The position numbers and the translations under genes are program-made. Below are positions 48,201-56,658 of a stretch of DNA of 64,000 bases, piece after piece (position 1 is the first letter of the stretch; every line of letters begins with the position of its first letter). The stretch comes from Pseudomonas fluorescens (GTDB lineage: Bacteria > Pseudomonadota > Gammaproteobacteria > Pseudomonadales > Pseudomonadaceae): NCBI RefSeq assembly GCF_902497995.1, contig NZ_CABVII010000004.1, positions 124,001 to 188,000 on the forward strand, in the 5' to 3' direction. The notes under the pieces were generated by a model. It was not told the DNA's origin. It did not search any database and saw nothing but the letters and a program-made list of their open reading frames with translations.

Positions 48201-49098
48201 CGCCGCGGCGCTCAACCGCCTGCTCTCGGTGGACGCCCAGGCCGCCCGCGCCAGCTGCGTCGACGCCGGTAACGACCCGGCCTTCCTCGCCACGCCGCTG
48301 CCGGCGGGGAGCATCTCCAAGCTGGTGACCCCAGACCTGGCTATCAAACAGATTGCCCAGCCCTACAGTTCCTTCGACGGCCGCCCGCCGGAAACCGCGC
48401 GGGCCTTCGCCACCCGCGTCAGCGAGCGGCTGCGGCACAAGGACCGCGCCGTGACCCTATGGGACTACGAGGCGCTGGTCCTGGAAGCCTTCCCCCGGCT
48501 GTACCGGGTGAAATGCCTGGGCACCACCGAACTCAAGCGCAACGCGCAGAACGTGACAGTCGCCGACAACGAGCTGATGCCCGGCGCCGTGACCGTCGTC
48601 ACCGTGCCCTGGACCCACGGCCAGAACAGCCACGACCCGCTGCGCCCGTACACCGACCAAGCGACCCTGGCGGCGGTCGACGCCCTCCTGCGCCAGCGCA
48701 TCTCGCCCTTCGTGCGGCTGGAGGTGCAGAACCCGAAATTCGAGGAGGTACAGGTGGACTTCAAGGTGAAGTTCATGCCCGGGATCGGCGACATCGCCTT
48801 CTACATCGACGATCTGAACAAGGCCGTGATCGGTTTCCTCACACCCTGGTCGAGCCCCGGCGGCGGCGAGATCACCTTCGGCGGTAAATTGTGGAAATCC
48901 TCCATCATCGATTTCGTCGAGGAACTGCCGCAGGTGGACTACGTCACCGACTTCCGCCTCTACCACAAGGTCGACATCGCCGCCCCCGCCGGCGGCTGGA
49001 CGCCGGTGGACGTGGAGCTGATCGAGGCCACGACGGCGCGCTCGATCCTGGTATCCGCGCCCCGCCACAGCATCAGCGAGGTGCCCGGCAATGCCTGA
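45295..49098 (+). CDS. eCIS baseplate J / gp6-like wedge protein (Afp11-like)
   Basis: 1267 residues; GTG start 4 bp past the gp25 stop codon. The C-terminal third shows the baseplate J pattern (RPPETARAFATRVSERLRHK; RAVTLWDYEALVLEAFPRLY; VRLEVQNPKFEEVQVDFKVK). The N-terminal two thirds are long, alpha-helical then beta-rich, with a Lys-rich insertion (about 525-555). It is much longer than phage gp47, as is usual for eCIS. It overlaps the following gene by 8 nt. Confidence 0.9.
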   Translation: MTDPCAKRNPLVRSGTTQDGRIRAELATDHFLPDERDIADLILFGQRFAKHIQYYDAGNAKAGDWTAFFESNVTASLAALAKLPVDAFRGTQLDLENWLKTDPARDPAQLAAHARLAFHLPLVLLQIAGRHHQHLPADHPFSATLVELAARDLAEPLGGLIGWYKGAFDASLGVGNLIFDDDPLLQADYNIDGTAGDTRLRLSATIAAAIVGQPAFSIAPVPAPILARVDAAGWASLYAATGADPSPYEDAIGQTHQRYEQIYDALSYNLLGTAVEHVYQALERIRRDAVAHLEESLASFAGHAPNYGLWLAFLKLFQHARGEMNRFTERHLDFYFREVLRLDNRAAQPDRVHLLFELSKGVEAHLLRAGTPLRAGKDALGKAVSYALENDIVINRASVAELRGLQVLAGGTPSAPTRIPLAALAVRSRDGLGEVELAKDEPSWPPFGPALSPAARIGFAVADRKLFLREGTRSISIRAELKSPLATTAIFPRWRVRLTGDKGWFELSGMAQISTVLDNSFSEPVEEAAGGKAQSKTGKSAASDAREKKSNAFADKKAGNKPLHILEITLDLDPDDPPIVPLDAKLHGSDYPPGVPVAEVLFDFDALDSARAFAVLRDIRTERPTLSVEASGLKNLMVIAGGGVVDVAKPFAPFGAQPMVGAQWIIGSAEVFSKSIDEWGLSLDWASSYSSTGYFWNRSADSYNPGEAVLSGGKWIAAPGSTSKTSRRFGRGRKPTNNTDIGLGETGVEIAMKSADLIDGLTEQTLENQQLTATSLNGFVRMRLPLDFGHAAFVRENTRALIGLSGGTAYTASTSVNVTTQSLPREPYNPLIIRLEAAYATTRDAVEDFTLLHPFGLSDSTADGRLFPSLPFEGALLIGVKDFAAPARLTLLVQVADGSGDPLKQAPQLQYHYLDGDTWKALEEQDIDDKTHNFSGSGVLGLNLPEAADNVHRVLPSGLHWIRIAASQNAAALNRLLSVDAQAARASCVDAGNDPAFLATPLPAGSISKLVTPDLAIKQIAQPYSSFDGRPPETARAFATRVSERLRHKDRAVTLWDYEALVLEAFPRLYRVKCLGTTELKRNAQNVTVADNELMPGAVTVVTVPWTHGQNSHDPLRPYTDQATLAAVDALLRQRISPFVRLEVQNPKFEEVQVDFKVKFMPGIGDIAFYIDDLNKAVIGFLTPWSSPGGGEITFGGKLWKSSIIDFVEELPQVDYVTDFRLYHKVDIAAPAGGWTPVDVELIEATTARSILVSAPRHSISEVPGNA

Positions 49099-52000
49099 AG
49101 CCTCCATTGCGCGCCAGCCGCAACTGGCCCCCGCGTTCGACTACAGCCACCTGCGTGCCGAGGGGCTGGGGCATATCCAGCGCCTGTCCGGCCTGCTGTG
49201 GACCGACCACAACCTGCACGACCCCGGCATCACCACGCTGGAAATCCTCTGCTACGCGCTGACCGACCTGACCTACCGCACGCGCTTCGCCACCGTCGAC
49301 CTGATGGCCGGGCCGGACGGCAGGATGGACCCGGCCAGCCTTTCCGGCCTCGCCCCGGCCCACGAGGTGCTGCCCACCGCCCCGCGCACTCTCTTCGACT
49401 ACCGCCGCCTGCTGTTGCGCATCGAAGGGCTGCGTAATGCCTGGCTCGATCCCATGCAGAACCCGGCCGAGCCGGCCAACTATCGCCTTTGCGAGGTGCC
49501 GCTGTACGCCGACTGCCTGGCCGACGCGCTGAGCTTCGAAGCGAAGAACGCGGCGAACCAGGCCAACCATCCAGTGAAGCTCTGCGGCCTGTACAAGGTG
49601 CGGGTGGAGCTGGAGATCGACGACCTGCTCGGCTCGATGAACGAGTCGGTGCTGCTCTATCAAGTCCGTCGCGGCCCGCTGAAGGGCGCGGTGCTGGCCT
49701 TCGACTGCACCGACCCGGCGTTCCTCGCCGGCAGCATCGACTGGCGCGCCAACCTCGCCAGCCTCGATTCGCTGAGCGTGTCCTCGACCCCGGGCGGCTT
49801 CGACGCCACCCTCGGCCTGACCCTGGAAGGCGGCCAGGCGCTTACCCTGCAGCCCTGCAGCCTTCGCGTGATCCAGGACCGACCGCGCCCCGACCGTCCG
49901 GCGCTGAACATCACCGCCCAGGCGATCCGCAACGTGCTGCTGGCGACCACAGCCGACGCCCTGCTGCCGCTGTTCTGGCGCAAGCAGCAGCGCCGCGCCC
50001 AGGCCCTCGACGCGGTGCGCTGCGTGCTTCACGCCAATCGCGGGTTGTGCGAGGACTTCCTCTCCATCGCCACGGTGATCCCCTACCGCATCGGCATCTG
50101 CGCCGATATCGAGATACGCCCGGACGCCGATCTGGAAGAGGTGCAGGCGCGGGCGTTCCACGGGATCGAGAAATACCTGTCGACGCCGGTGATCTACCGC
50201 ACCCTCGAAGAGATGCTCCGCGAAGGCCGTCAACCCGACGAGATCTTCAACGGCCCCTTCGTCGATTTCGCCTTCACCTGCAACGGCCAGCCGGTGTTCA
50301 CCAAGCCCGGCTTCATCACCGACGAAAACCTCGCCAACAGCGAGCAGCGGCGCAAGGTGCAGGCCAGCGACATCATCAACCTGGTGGTGGACATCGACGG
50401 TGTCGAGGCGATCAGCAACCTGCAGCTGCGTGTCTACGGCAGCAACGGCCTGCCCGTCGGCAACGCGGTGAAGTGGACGCTCACGGTGCCCGCCGACCAC
50501 CAGCCGGTGTTCTACATGGAAGGCTCCAAGCTGCTCTTCCACAAGGCCGGCATCCCCTACCGCGCGCAGGTCAGCGAATTCCAGCGCACCCTCGACTACC
50601 TGCGCGGGCTCGACCGCCGCGAGCTGTACGTGCCGCCGGACCAGGTGCTGCCGGTGCCACGGGGGCGCTGGCGCCACACCGACGCCTTCTACAGCGTCCA
50701 GCACGACTTCCCGGCCACCTACAAGATCGGCGCGGCGGGCATCTCGCCGACCGAGGAGGCCGAACGCATCGCCCGCGCGCGCCAGTTCAAGGGCTACCTG
50801 ACCTTCTTCGACCAGGTGCTGGCCGACTACCTCGGCCAGCTGGCCAACCTGCGCCGCCTCTATTCCCTCGACAAGACCCTCGACCGCACCTGGTTCAGCC
50901 AGCGACTGAGCGGCATCGCCGGTTCGCTGGGCGAATTCGACAGCGAGTTCTACAGTGACACCCCGCTGGCGGACGACATCGCCCGTGTGCGCCTGAGCGA
51001 GACCGAGGAAGGCTTCCTCGAACGGCGCAACCGCGTGCTCGACCACCTGATCGCGCGCTTCGCCGAGCGCTTCGCCGACTACGCGCTGCTGTCGTTCCGT
51101 CTCACCGGCGACCGCCTGAAGACCTCGGACCAGCTGATCGAGGACAAGATCGACTTCCTCGCCGAGTACCCGCGTCTCTCCCGCGAGCGCGGGCAGGCCG
51201 CCAACATCCGCCCGCAAGACCCGGCGCGGGTGTGGGATAGCGACAACATCAGCGGCCTGGAACGCCGCGCCGGCCGCCTGCTCGGCATCGACGACCTGTC
51301 GCGGCGCGACCTGCACTGCGCCGGGCACTTCGACAAGCTGCTGCGCACGCTGAAAAGCGGCGACGCATTCCAGGTGGTGATCCGCGACGCCGGCAACACG
51401 CTGCTGTTCGCCTCCGAGGAGACCTTCGCCGATACCGACGCCGCGCTTGCCGCTGCCGCCGCGGCCTATCCGGGGCTGCGCGAGGAATCCGCCTTCGAGG
51501 TGACAGAGACCGGGGGGGCCACCACCTTCACCCTGCGCATCGTCTCCGGACCGACGCCGCTCACTCACAAGCATGCATTCGACACCGAGGCTGACGCCTA
51601 CCAGGCGGCGCGGGCGATCATCGACCGCTACGACGAAATCCTCGCCTCCGACCTGTGCAACTCGGAAGGCATGCACCTGATCGAACACATCCTGCTGCGC
51701 CCCTTCGCCAAGGGCGACCCGTTGATGCGGATGTGCCTGGCCGACGACTGCGGGTTCTGTGGCGAGGAAGACCCCTACTCGTTCCGCGTCTCGGTCGTGC
51801 TGCCGTACTGGCCGGAGCGCTTTCGCAACCTGAACTTCCGCGCGCTGCTGGAACGCAGCATGCGCGAGGAGGCGCCGGCCCACGTGCAGGTGAAGATCTG
51901 TTGGATCGGTCAGCGGCAGATGATCGCGCTCGACGCCGCCTACCACGCCTGGCTCGACGCCAGGGGCGCGCCGCTCCCCGATCCCGCGCAGGTCAGCGAC

Positions 52001-52132
52001 ACGGCGCGAACGTTGATCGAAATCCTCGAATCACTCACCACCGTCTACCCCGCCGCGTCGCTGCACGACTGCGACGCGGGTGAAGAGCAACCCATAGTCC
52101 GGCTGGGCTCGACGGCCCTCGGCAACTTCTAG
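49091..52132 (+). CDS. eCIS large baseplate protein (Afp12-like)
   Basis: 1013 residues; ATG inside the end of the preceding gene. The N-terminal motif HDPGITTLEILCYALTDLTY is the mark of the second large eCIS wedge protein. The middle is low in known motifs; a C-terminal segment contains HLIEHILLRPF and two CGFC-type cysteines (about 893-896). It probably pairs with the baseplate J protein in the wedge; precise function unknown. Confidence 0.85.
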   Translation: MPEASIARQPQLAPAFDYSHLRAEGLGHIQRLSGLLWTDHNLHDPGITTLEILCYALTDLTYRTRFATVDLMAGPDGRMDPASLSGLAPAHEVLPTAPRTLFDYRRLLLRIEGLRNAWLDPMQNPAEPANYRLCEVPLYADCLADALSFEAKNAANQANHPVKLCGLYKVRVELEIDDLLGSMNESVLLYQVRRGPLKGAVLAFDCTDPAFLAGSIDWRANLASLDSLSVSSTPGGFDATLGLTLEGGQALTLQPCSLRVIQDRPRPDRPALNITAQAIRNVLLATTADALLPLFWRKQQRRAQALDAVRCVLHANRGLCEDFLSIATVIPYRIGICADIEIRPDADLEEVQARAFHGIEKYLSTPVIYRTLEEMLREGRQPDEIFNGPFVDFAFTCNGQPVFTKPGFITDENLANSEQRRKVQASDIINLVVDIDGVEAISNLQLRVYGSNGLPVGNAVKWTLTVPADHQPVFYMEGSKLLFHKAGIPYRAQVSEFQRTLDYLRGLDRRELYVPPDQVLPVPRGRWRHTDAFYSVQHDFPATYKIGAAGISPTEEAERIARARQFKGYLTFFDQVLADYLGQLANLRRLYSLDKTLDRTWFSQRLSGIAGSLGEFDSEFYSDTPLADDIARVRLSETEEGFLERRNRVLDHLIARFAERFADYALLSFRLTGDRLKTSDQLIEDKIDFLAEYPRLSRERGQAANIRPQDPARVWDSDNISGLERRAGRLLGIDDLSRRDLHCAGHFDKLLRTLKSGDAFQVVIRDAGNTLLFASEETFADTDAALAAAAAAYPGLREESAFEVTETGGATTFTLRIVSGPTPLTHKHAFDTEADAYQAARAIIDRYDEILASDLCNSEGMHLIEHILLRPFAKGDPLMRMCLADDCGFCGEEDPYSFRVSVVLPYWPERFRNLNFRALLERSMREEAPAHVQVKICWIGQRQMIALDAAYHAWLDARGAPLPDPAQVSDTARTLIEILESLTTVYPAASLHDCDAGEEQPIVRLGSTALGNF

Positions 52133-52143
52133 AGGCGCGGCAC

Positions 52144-55100
52144 ATGGACATCCAGACCTTCTACCCGGTTTTCGAGACCGGCCAGGTGCTCACTTCCGAG
52201 CTGCTGAACGACATCATCGAATACCTCGAACCGCAGGACCGCACGACCCGCGCCAACCTCACCGGCATCGGCGTCATCGGCGGCCTGCGCCCGGACTGTA
52301 ACGCCACAGCCGGCACCCTGGCGCTGTCGCGGGGCGTCGCCGTCACCTCGGCGGGGCACCTGATCGTCGAGGACCACACGCTGTTCGACCGCGTGCGTCC
52401 CTACAGCGTACCGATCCCCTCCGGCCCCACCACCACGGCGGAGGACAAGGCCAAGGCGCGCTACCCCTTCCTGTTCGACGGCAACACCCAGCGCGAGGCC
52501 TTCGAACTGCTGCCCACCGACTTCCAGCCGGCTCCCGGCGAGGCCGCGCCGACGCTGCTGACGGCCGCCTTCGTCGCCGACAAGACGCTGCTGCTGTTCC
52601 TCGAAACCAACCTCGAATCGCTGAAGAACTGCAACGTCAACGACTGCTCGGACAAGGGTTCGGAGATGAACCTGACCCTGCGCCGCCTGCTGGTGTCGCG
52701 CAGCATCGCCGACACCATCCTCAGCCAGGAACAGGCCATCGCCGGCCGCCCGGTGGACCGCGCCAACCACCCGCGCCTCAGCCTGCCGCGCCTGGCGATG
52801 GACAAGATCAACCCGGCGGGCACATCGCTGGTCGACCTGGCCGACCTGCACGGTCGCTACCTGGCCTGCATCGTCAAGGTAGCCGGACAGTTGATGCCGG
52901 CGATGAACGCCGCGTGGAGCGCCTACAGGCCGCTGCTGCAGGACCTCTATCCGGACGCCCGCTTCCCTGACGGGCCCATCCCCAGACACCACCTGCTGAA
53001 CATGGTCGCCGCGCTGGTCGAGACGCCGGTGCTGGTGCAGTACCTGTACGCCGGCATGCACGACCTGCTGCTCGGCTACAACGAATTCGTCGAATGCGCG
53101 GCGCTGTTCGATGCCGAGTGCGCACCCAACCCGGCGCGTTTTCCGAAACACCTACTGGCCGGCGATGTGGAGCCGCGACCGCTGGCCTTTGCCGGGGCGC
53201 CGAAGACCCTCGCCGACTATGCCCAGTACGATGCCCTTACCGCCAAGGGCGGTGCCGCTCCGGAAGGCGCGCCGGCGCATCGTCGTCATCATTTCGTGCC
53301 CTCCCCGGCCGTGGATTGCGGTGACGACAGGGCCGCCGAATTGCGTGCGCTGTTCTGCCGCATGGTGCTGATTGCGCAGACCTACGCCACACGCAACCTG
53401 CTCGGCGCGGACATCGAGCTGACCCCATCCCGCGACGGCGCCGCCCCGCTCGGCGAACGGGCGATCCCCTTCTACTACCGCTTCGATGCCGGCAGCGACC
53501 TGTTCGTCAACTGGTCGTGGCGCAAGGCGCGGACCAACCGCTTCGACGCCATCCACTCCTGGCAGTTCAGCGCCAGCGCCAATCCACACCCACTGCTGCT
53601 GCGCCAGGACGAGCAGGACTTCATCCGTATCGAAGGCGTGCTCGGCAAGCCGCTCGGCTCGACCATGGCCGAGCTGATCCGCGAGAAACGCCGCCTCGGC
53701 CTGTCGTTCTCCCTCCAGCCGGTATGGGTCGCGCTGAGCGACGATCCCCGGCAGAACGATGCTGCCCGGCAGCGCGCACTGGCGGCCATCCAGCAACTGC
53801 TGGTGTGCCGGATGCGCGACCTCGACGTGATCTTCCTGACGATCATGGCGGCCATTTTCGCCTTCATGGTTTGGCTGGTACAGGTGCTCGGCCGCCTCGA
53901 CGCCACCAAGGCCACCAAGCGCACGCCGTCGGTCACCGCGCCGTCTCCCGCAACCGGCGCGGTGGGCGGACGGGTGCTGAACGCCAACCTGGCGGTGCTC
54001 AATCTCGAACCGCAGGAGCAACGGAAGGTCCGCCTGATCAGCGACCAGGTCCTAAGTACGGCGCGCAACCAGAAGATCTTCGCCAACGATACGGTGAAGG
54101 TCCTCGCCCAGAGCGCCGCCGCCGAGCAGCCCCTACAGACGGTGGCGGTCGCCAGCGTCTACGACAAGGTGCGTGACAAGGCCATCGGCGGCGAGCTGTT
54201 CGAGCGCGTGCGCGCCGCCAGCGACACCCTTGGCGTGGCCGGCGACAAGGAGGAACTGAGCAAGGCCATCTACCCCGCCGTGGCGCTGATGGCGCGCGCC
54301 GAGGACATGATGAAGGTGGCCAGCGCGGACTCTCTGGCCGATTTCGACGGCGAGGCCTTCGACACCGCCCTGCGCGGCTTCACCGACGCCTATGTCAACT
54401 ACGCGGCGCAGGCGGAAACCGACTCTGCCAAGACCGGAGTGGAGATCGCCAACGCCAACCTGGCCATCGTCGGCAAGCGCGACATGGTCAGCGCGGCAGC
54501 CACCCAGACCTCCAGCGCGACCATCACCCAGGAGCTGGCCAAGCGCCTGAAGTCGATGTTCGAGGAGATGACCTTCGCAGGATTCGCGCGCAAGCATCCC
54601 GGCCTGGAGCACAAGGGCGGCACACCGGTGGGCGGCACCTTCGTGCTGCTGTATGCCGGGCGCGACGAGCTGGACGGCGGCATGCGCATCGCCCTGGAGA
54701 AACTGCGCGGCGGTCTTGGCGACGTGTTCGCCAAACTGCTCAAGCTGAATGCGCCGGACCTTTCTGCCCAAGCGTCGATCAAGCAACTGCTCGCCAGCAG
54801 CAAGCCGCGCAGCGACGACCAGCTCGACGACTTCGTCGTGCTCGGCGACTTCTGCCTGCCCTACCTGTGCTGTGACAGCGACTGCTCGGACACCGTGGTG
54901 GACCGGCGGATCAACCAGGGTGTCGGCACCCTGAAGGCCAACCTGGCCAATCGCGCGGTGCTGGTCGCACAGCCGGCTCGGGATACGCCGGTCACGCCGG
55001 CCCCCGTTTCGGACGGACCGGCCAGCGGCCCGACGCCGGCTCCTGCTCCAACGCCTACGCCTGCGCCCACCGAGCCGGTGGAACCCAGGCCGAGCACCGG

Positions 55101-55353
55101 CAAGGTGGAGATTAGCGTGGTCAGCGGCGATGCCTGGCGCGGCGTGCCGCTGCAGGGCGCCACGCTGGTGATCACCGACCTGGCCACCGGCCAGGCCAAA
55201 CAGCAGCGCATGGCGACAGCCACCCTCTCGCTGGAACTGAAGGCCGGCAAGTACGCCTTCGTCGCCAGCAGCGGCACGCTGAGCTCGGCACCGGTGGAGA
55301 TCGGTCTGAAGGCCGGCGCCACGGTGGCGGTCACCCTGCAGATCGTGGGCTAG
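52144..55353 (+). CDS. Large eCIS-associated protein with membrane helix, Pro-rich linker and Ig-like tail
   Basis: 1069 residues. The N-terminus (FYPVFETGQVLTSELLNDII; LTGIGVIGGLRPD) recurs in eCIS clusters of several phyla. One hydrophobic helix at about 560-578 (VIFLTIMAAIFAFMVWLVQV), an alpha-helical middle, two Cys clusters (NDCSDKGS; LCCDSDCSD), a Pro/Ala/Thr-rich linker (about 955-985) and a beta-sandwich tail (GVPLQGATLVITDLATGQ) like carboxypeptidase-regulatory or Ig-like folds. Could be a peripheral fibre-like component or a membrane tether; not assigned. Confidence 0.75.
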   Translation: MDIQTFYPVFETGQVLTSELLNDIIEYLEPQDRTTRANLTGIGVIGGLRPDCNATAGTLALSRGVAVTSAGHLIVEDHTLFDRVRPYSVPIPSGPTTTAEDKAKARYPFLFDGNTQREAFELLPTDFQPAPGEAAPTLLTAAFVADKTLLLFLETNLESLKNCNVNDCSDKGSEMNLTLRRLLVSRSIADTILSQEQAIAGRPVDRANHPRLSLPRLAMDKINPAGTSLVDLADLHGRYLACIVKVAGQLMPAMNAAWSAYRPLLQDLYPDARFPDGPIPRHHLLNMVAALVETPVLVQYLYAGMHDLLLGYNEFVECAALFDAECAPNPARFPKHLLAGDVEPRPLAFAGAPKTLADYAQYDALTAKGGAAPEGAPAHRRHHFVPSPAVDCGDDRAAELRALFCRMVLIAQTYATRNLLGADIELTPSRDGAAPLGERAIPFYYRFDAGSDLFVNWSWRKARTNRFDAIHSWQFSASANPHPLLLRQDEQDFIRIEGVLGKPLGSTMAELIREKRRLGLSFSLQPVWVALSDDPRQNDAARQRALAAIQQLLVCRMRDLDVIFLTIMAAIFAFMVWLVQVLGRLDATKATKRTPSVTAPSPATGAVGGRVLNANLAVLNLEPQEQRKVRLISDQVLSTARNQKIFANDTVKVLAQSAAAEQPLQTVAVASVYDKVRDKAIGGELFERVRAASDTLGVAGDKEELSKAIYPAVALMARAEDMMKVASADSLADFDGEAFDTALRGFTDAYVNYAAQAETDSAKTGVEIANANLAIVGKRDMVSAAATQTSSATITQELAKRLKSMFEEMTFAGFARKHPGLEHKGGTPVGGTFVLLYAGRDELDGGMRIALEKLRGGLGDVFAKLLKLNAPDLSAQASIKQLLASSKPRSDDQLDDFVVLGDFCLPYLCCDSDCSDTVVDRRINQGVGTLKANLANRAVLVAQPARDTPVTPAPVSDGPASGPTPAPAPTPTPAPTEPVEPRPSTGKVEISVVSGDAWRGVPLQGATLVITDLATGQAKQQRMATATLSLELKAGKYAFVASSGTLSSAPVEIGLKAGATVAVTLQIVG

Positions 55354-55357
55354 CCGG

Positions 55358-56656
55358 ATGGCCGCCCTGGAGCATCGCATCGGTCGGCTGGTCTTCGACC
55401 TCGCCGCGCCAGACCGCGCCGCCCGCGGCGGCTTCGAGGCGCTGCTGCGCAACCGTTTCGATTCGATGATCCTGCCGGCGCTGCAAGCTGCCCTCGACCG
55501 CATCGATCGCCCTGGCAAGCTGATCCGCTTCGACCGTGTGGAGATCGACCTGGGCGTGTTCGCCCCGGATGAACTGGACGATGACGAACTGACCCGGCGC
55601 CTGCTCGAGCAACTGTCAGCCGCGCTGGTGCCGCCCGCTCCGGCCGACGACGCGCCGCCGGATACCGACGAGCTGCTCGCCTTCCTGCAGAGCGGCGAGC
55701 TGCCCTGGGTCGAGCCGGGCAAGGCGCTGGCCATCCTCTGCACCAACCTGCTCGCGCTGGACAGCCACTCCCTGCGCCGAATGGCGGAACGTCTGCGCCC
55801 GCTGCTGATCGGCCGCAGCACTGCCGAACGGCTGGTGCGCCAGTTGCCCGCGACGCTGGTCCGGCGCCTGTTCCGCGCCCTGTTGCCGGATGCGCTGGAA
55901 CTGCCTCTGGCTGCCGCTTTCGGCGAGGATACGATGGCGTCGGCAGCGTCCCTGGCGTCGGTGCCGGACTCGCTGCTCGCTACGCTGGCCGAGATGATCC
56001 GCAGGCTGGCCGGCGGCCTGCGCCTGCCTGAGCTCGGCGAAGTGGTCAGCCTCTACGTCGCGCTGGGCAGCCGCATCCCCCTGGCGCCTCAGTCCGCCGT
56101 GCTGACGCTGGCTCCCACCCCGCTGGCGACGGCGGAACCGGCCATGCACGCCACACCGCGCCCGGTGCATGCGGCCGGCGCGGTGCTGCTGCACCCGTTC
56201 CTGGCCATGTTTTTCGACGGCCTCGGCCTACTCGCCGGCCCGGGCCGTTTCCGCGACCACGATGCGCACTGCCGCGCGGTACTGCTCGCCCATCACCTGG
56301 CCACCGGCGCCGAGGACGCGCCGGAACCCGAAACCCTGCTGTTCAAACTGCTCTGCGGCCTGCCCTTCAGCGAGCCGTTGCCGCGCCGCATTGAGCTGAG
56401 CGAGCATGAGCGCAAGGAAGTCGACTCCCTGCTGCGCAGCGTGATCGGCCACTGGAAACGGTTGGGCAATACCTCCCCCGCCGGACTGCGTGAAGGCTTC
56501 CTCAGCCGGCCAGGACGCCTGGAGCGGCGCGGCGATGCCTGGCTGCTCAGCCTCCAATCCAGCGGCATCGACATCCTGCTGCAGGACCTGCCCTGGACGC
56601 TGTCGCGGGTACGTACCCCGTTCATGCAATCGATCCTCAGCGTGGACTGGCGCTAG
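55358..56656 (+). CDS. Contractile injection system tape-measure-family protein
   Basis: 432 residues; starts 4 bp past the previous stop codon. The N-terminus HRIGRLVFDLAAPDRAARGG and the pattern IRFDRVEIDLGVFAPDELDD match the CIS tape-measure family (Afp14-like position), which is thought to set tube length. The C-terminal part repeats ALLAHHLATG/HPFLAMFF-like helical motifs (LLHPFLAMFFDGLGLLA; RAVLLAHHLATG; ERKEVDSLLRSVIGHWKRLG). Confidence 0.82.
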   Translation: MAALEHRIGRLVFDLAAPDRAARGGFEALLRNRFDSMILPALQAALDRIDRPGKLIRFDRVEIDLGVFAPDELDDDELTRRLLEQLSAALVPPAPADDAPPDTDELLAFLQSGELPWVEPGKALAILCTNLLALDSHSLRRMAERLRPLLIGRSTAERLVRQLPATLVRRLFRALLPDALELPLAAAFGEDTMASAASLASVPDSLLATLAEMIRRLAGGLRLPELGEVVSLYVALGSRIPLAPQSAVLTLAPTPLATAEPAMHATPRPVHAAGAVLLHPFLAMFFDGLGLLAGPGRFRDHDAHCRAVLLAHHLATGAEDAPEPETLLFKLLCGLPFSEPLPRRIELSEHERKEVDSLLRSVIGHWKRLGNTSPAGLREGFLSRPGRLERRGDAWLLSLQSSGIDILLQDLPWTLSRVRTPFMQSILSVDWR

Positions 56657-56658
56657 CC

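Noticed and set aside
49073..51946. 957-codon minus-strand frame opposite the Afp12-like gene
   Set aside because: Same GC-driven antisense artefact; composition rich in His, Val, Gly and Arg without domains.
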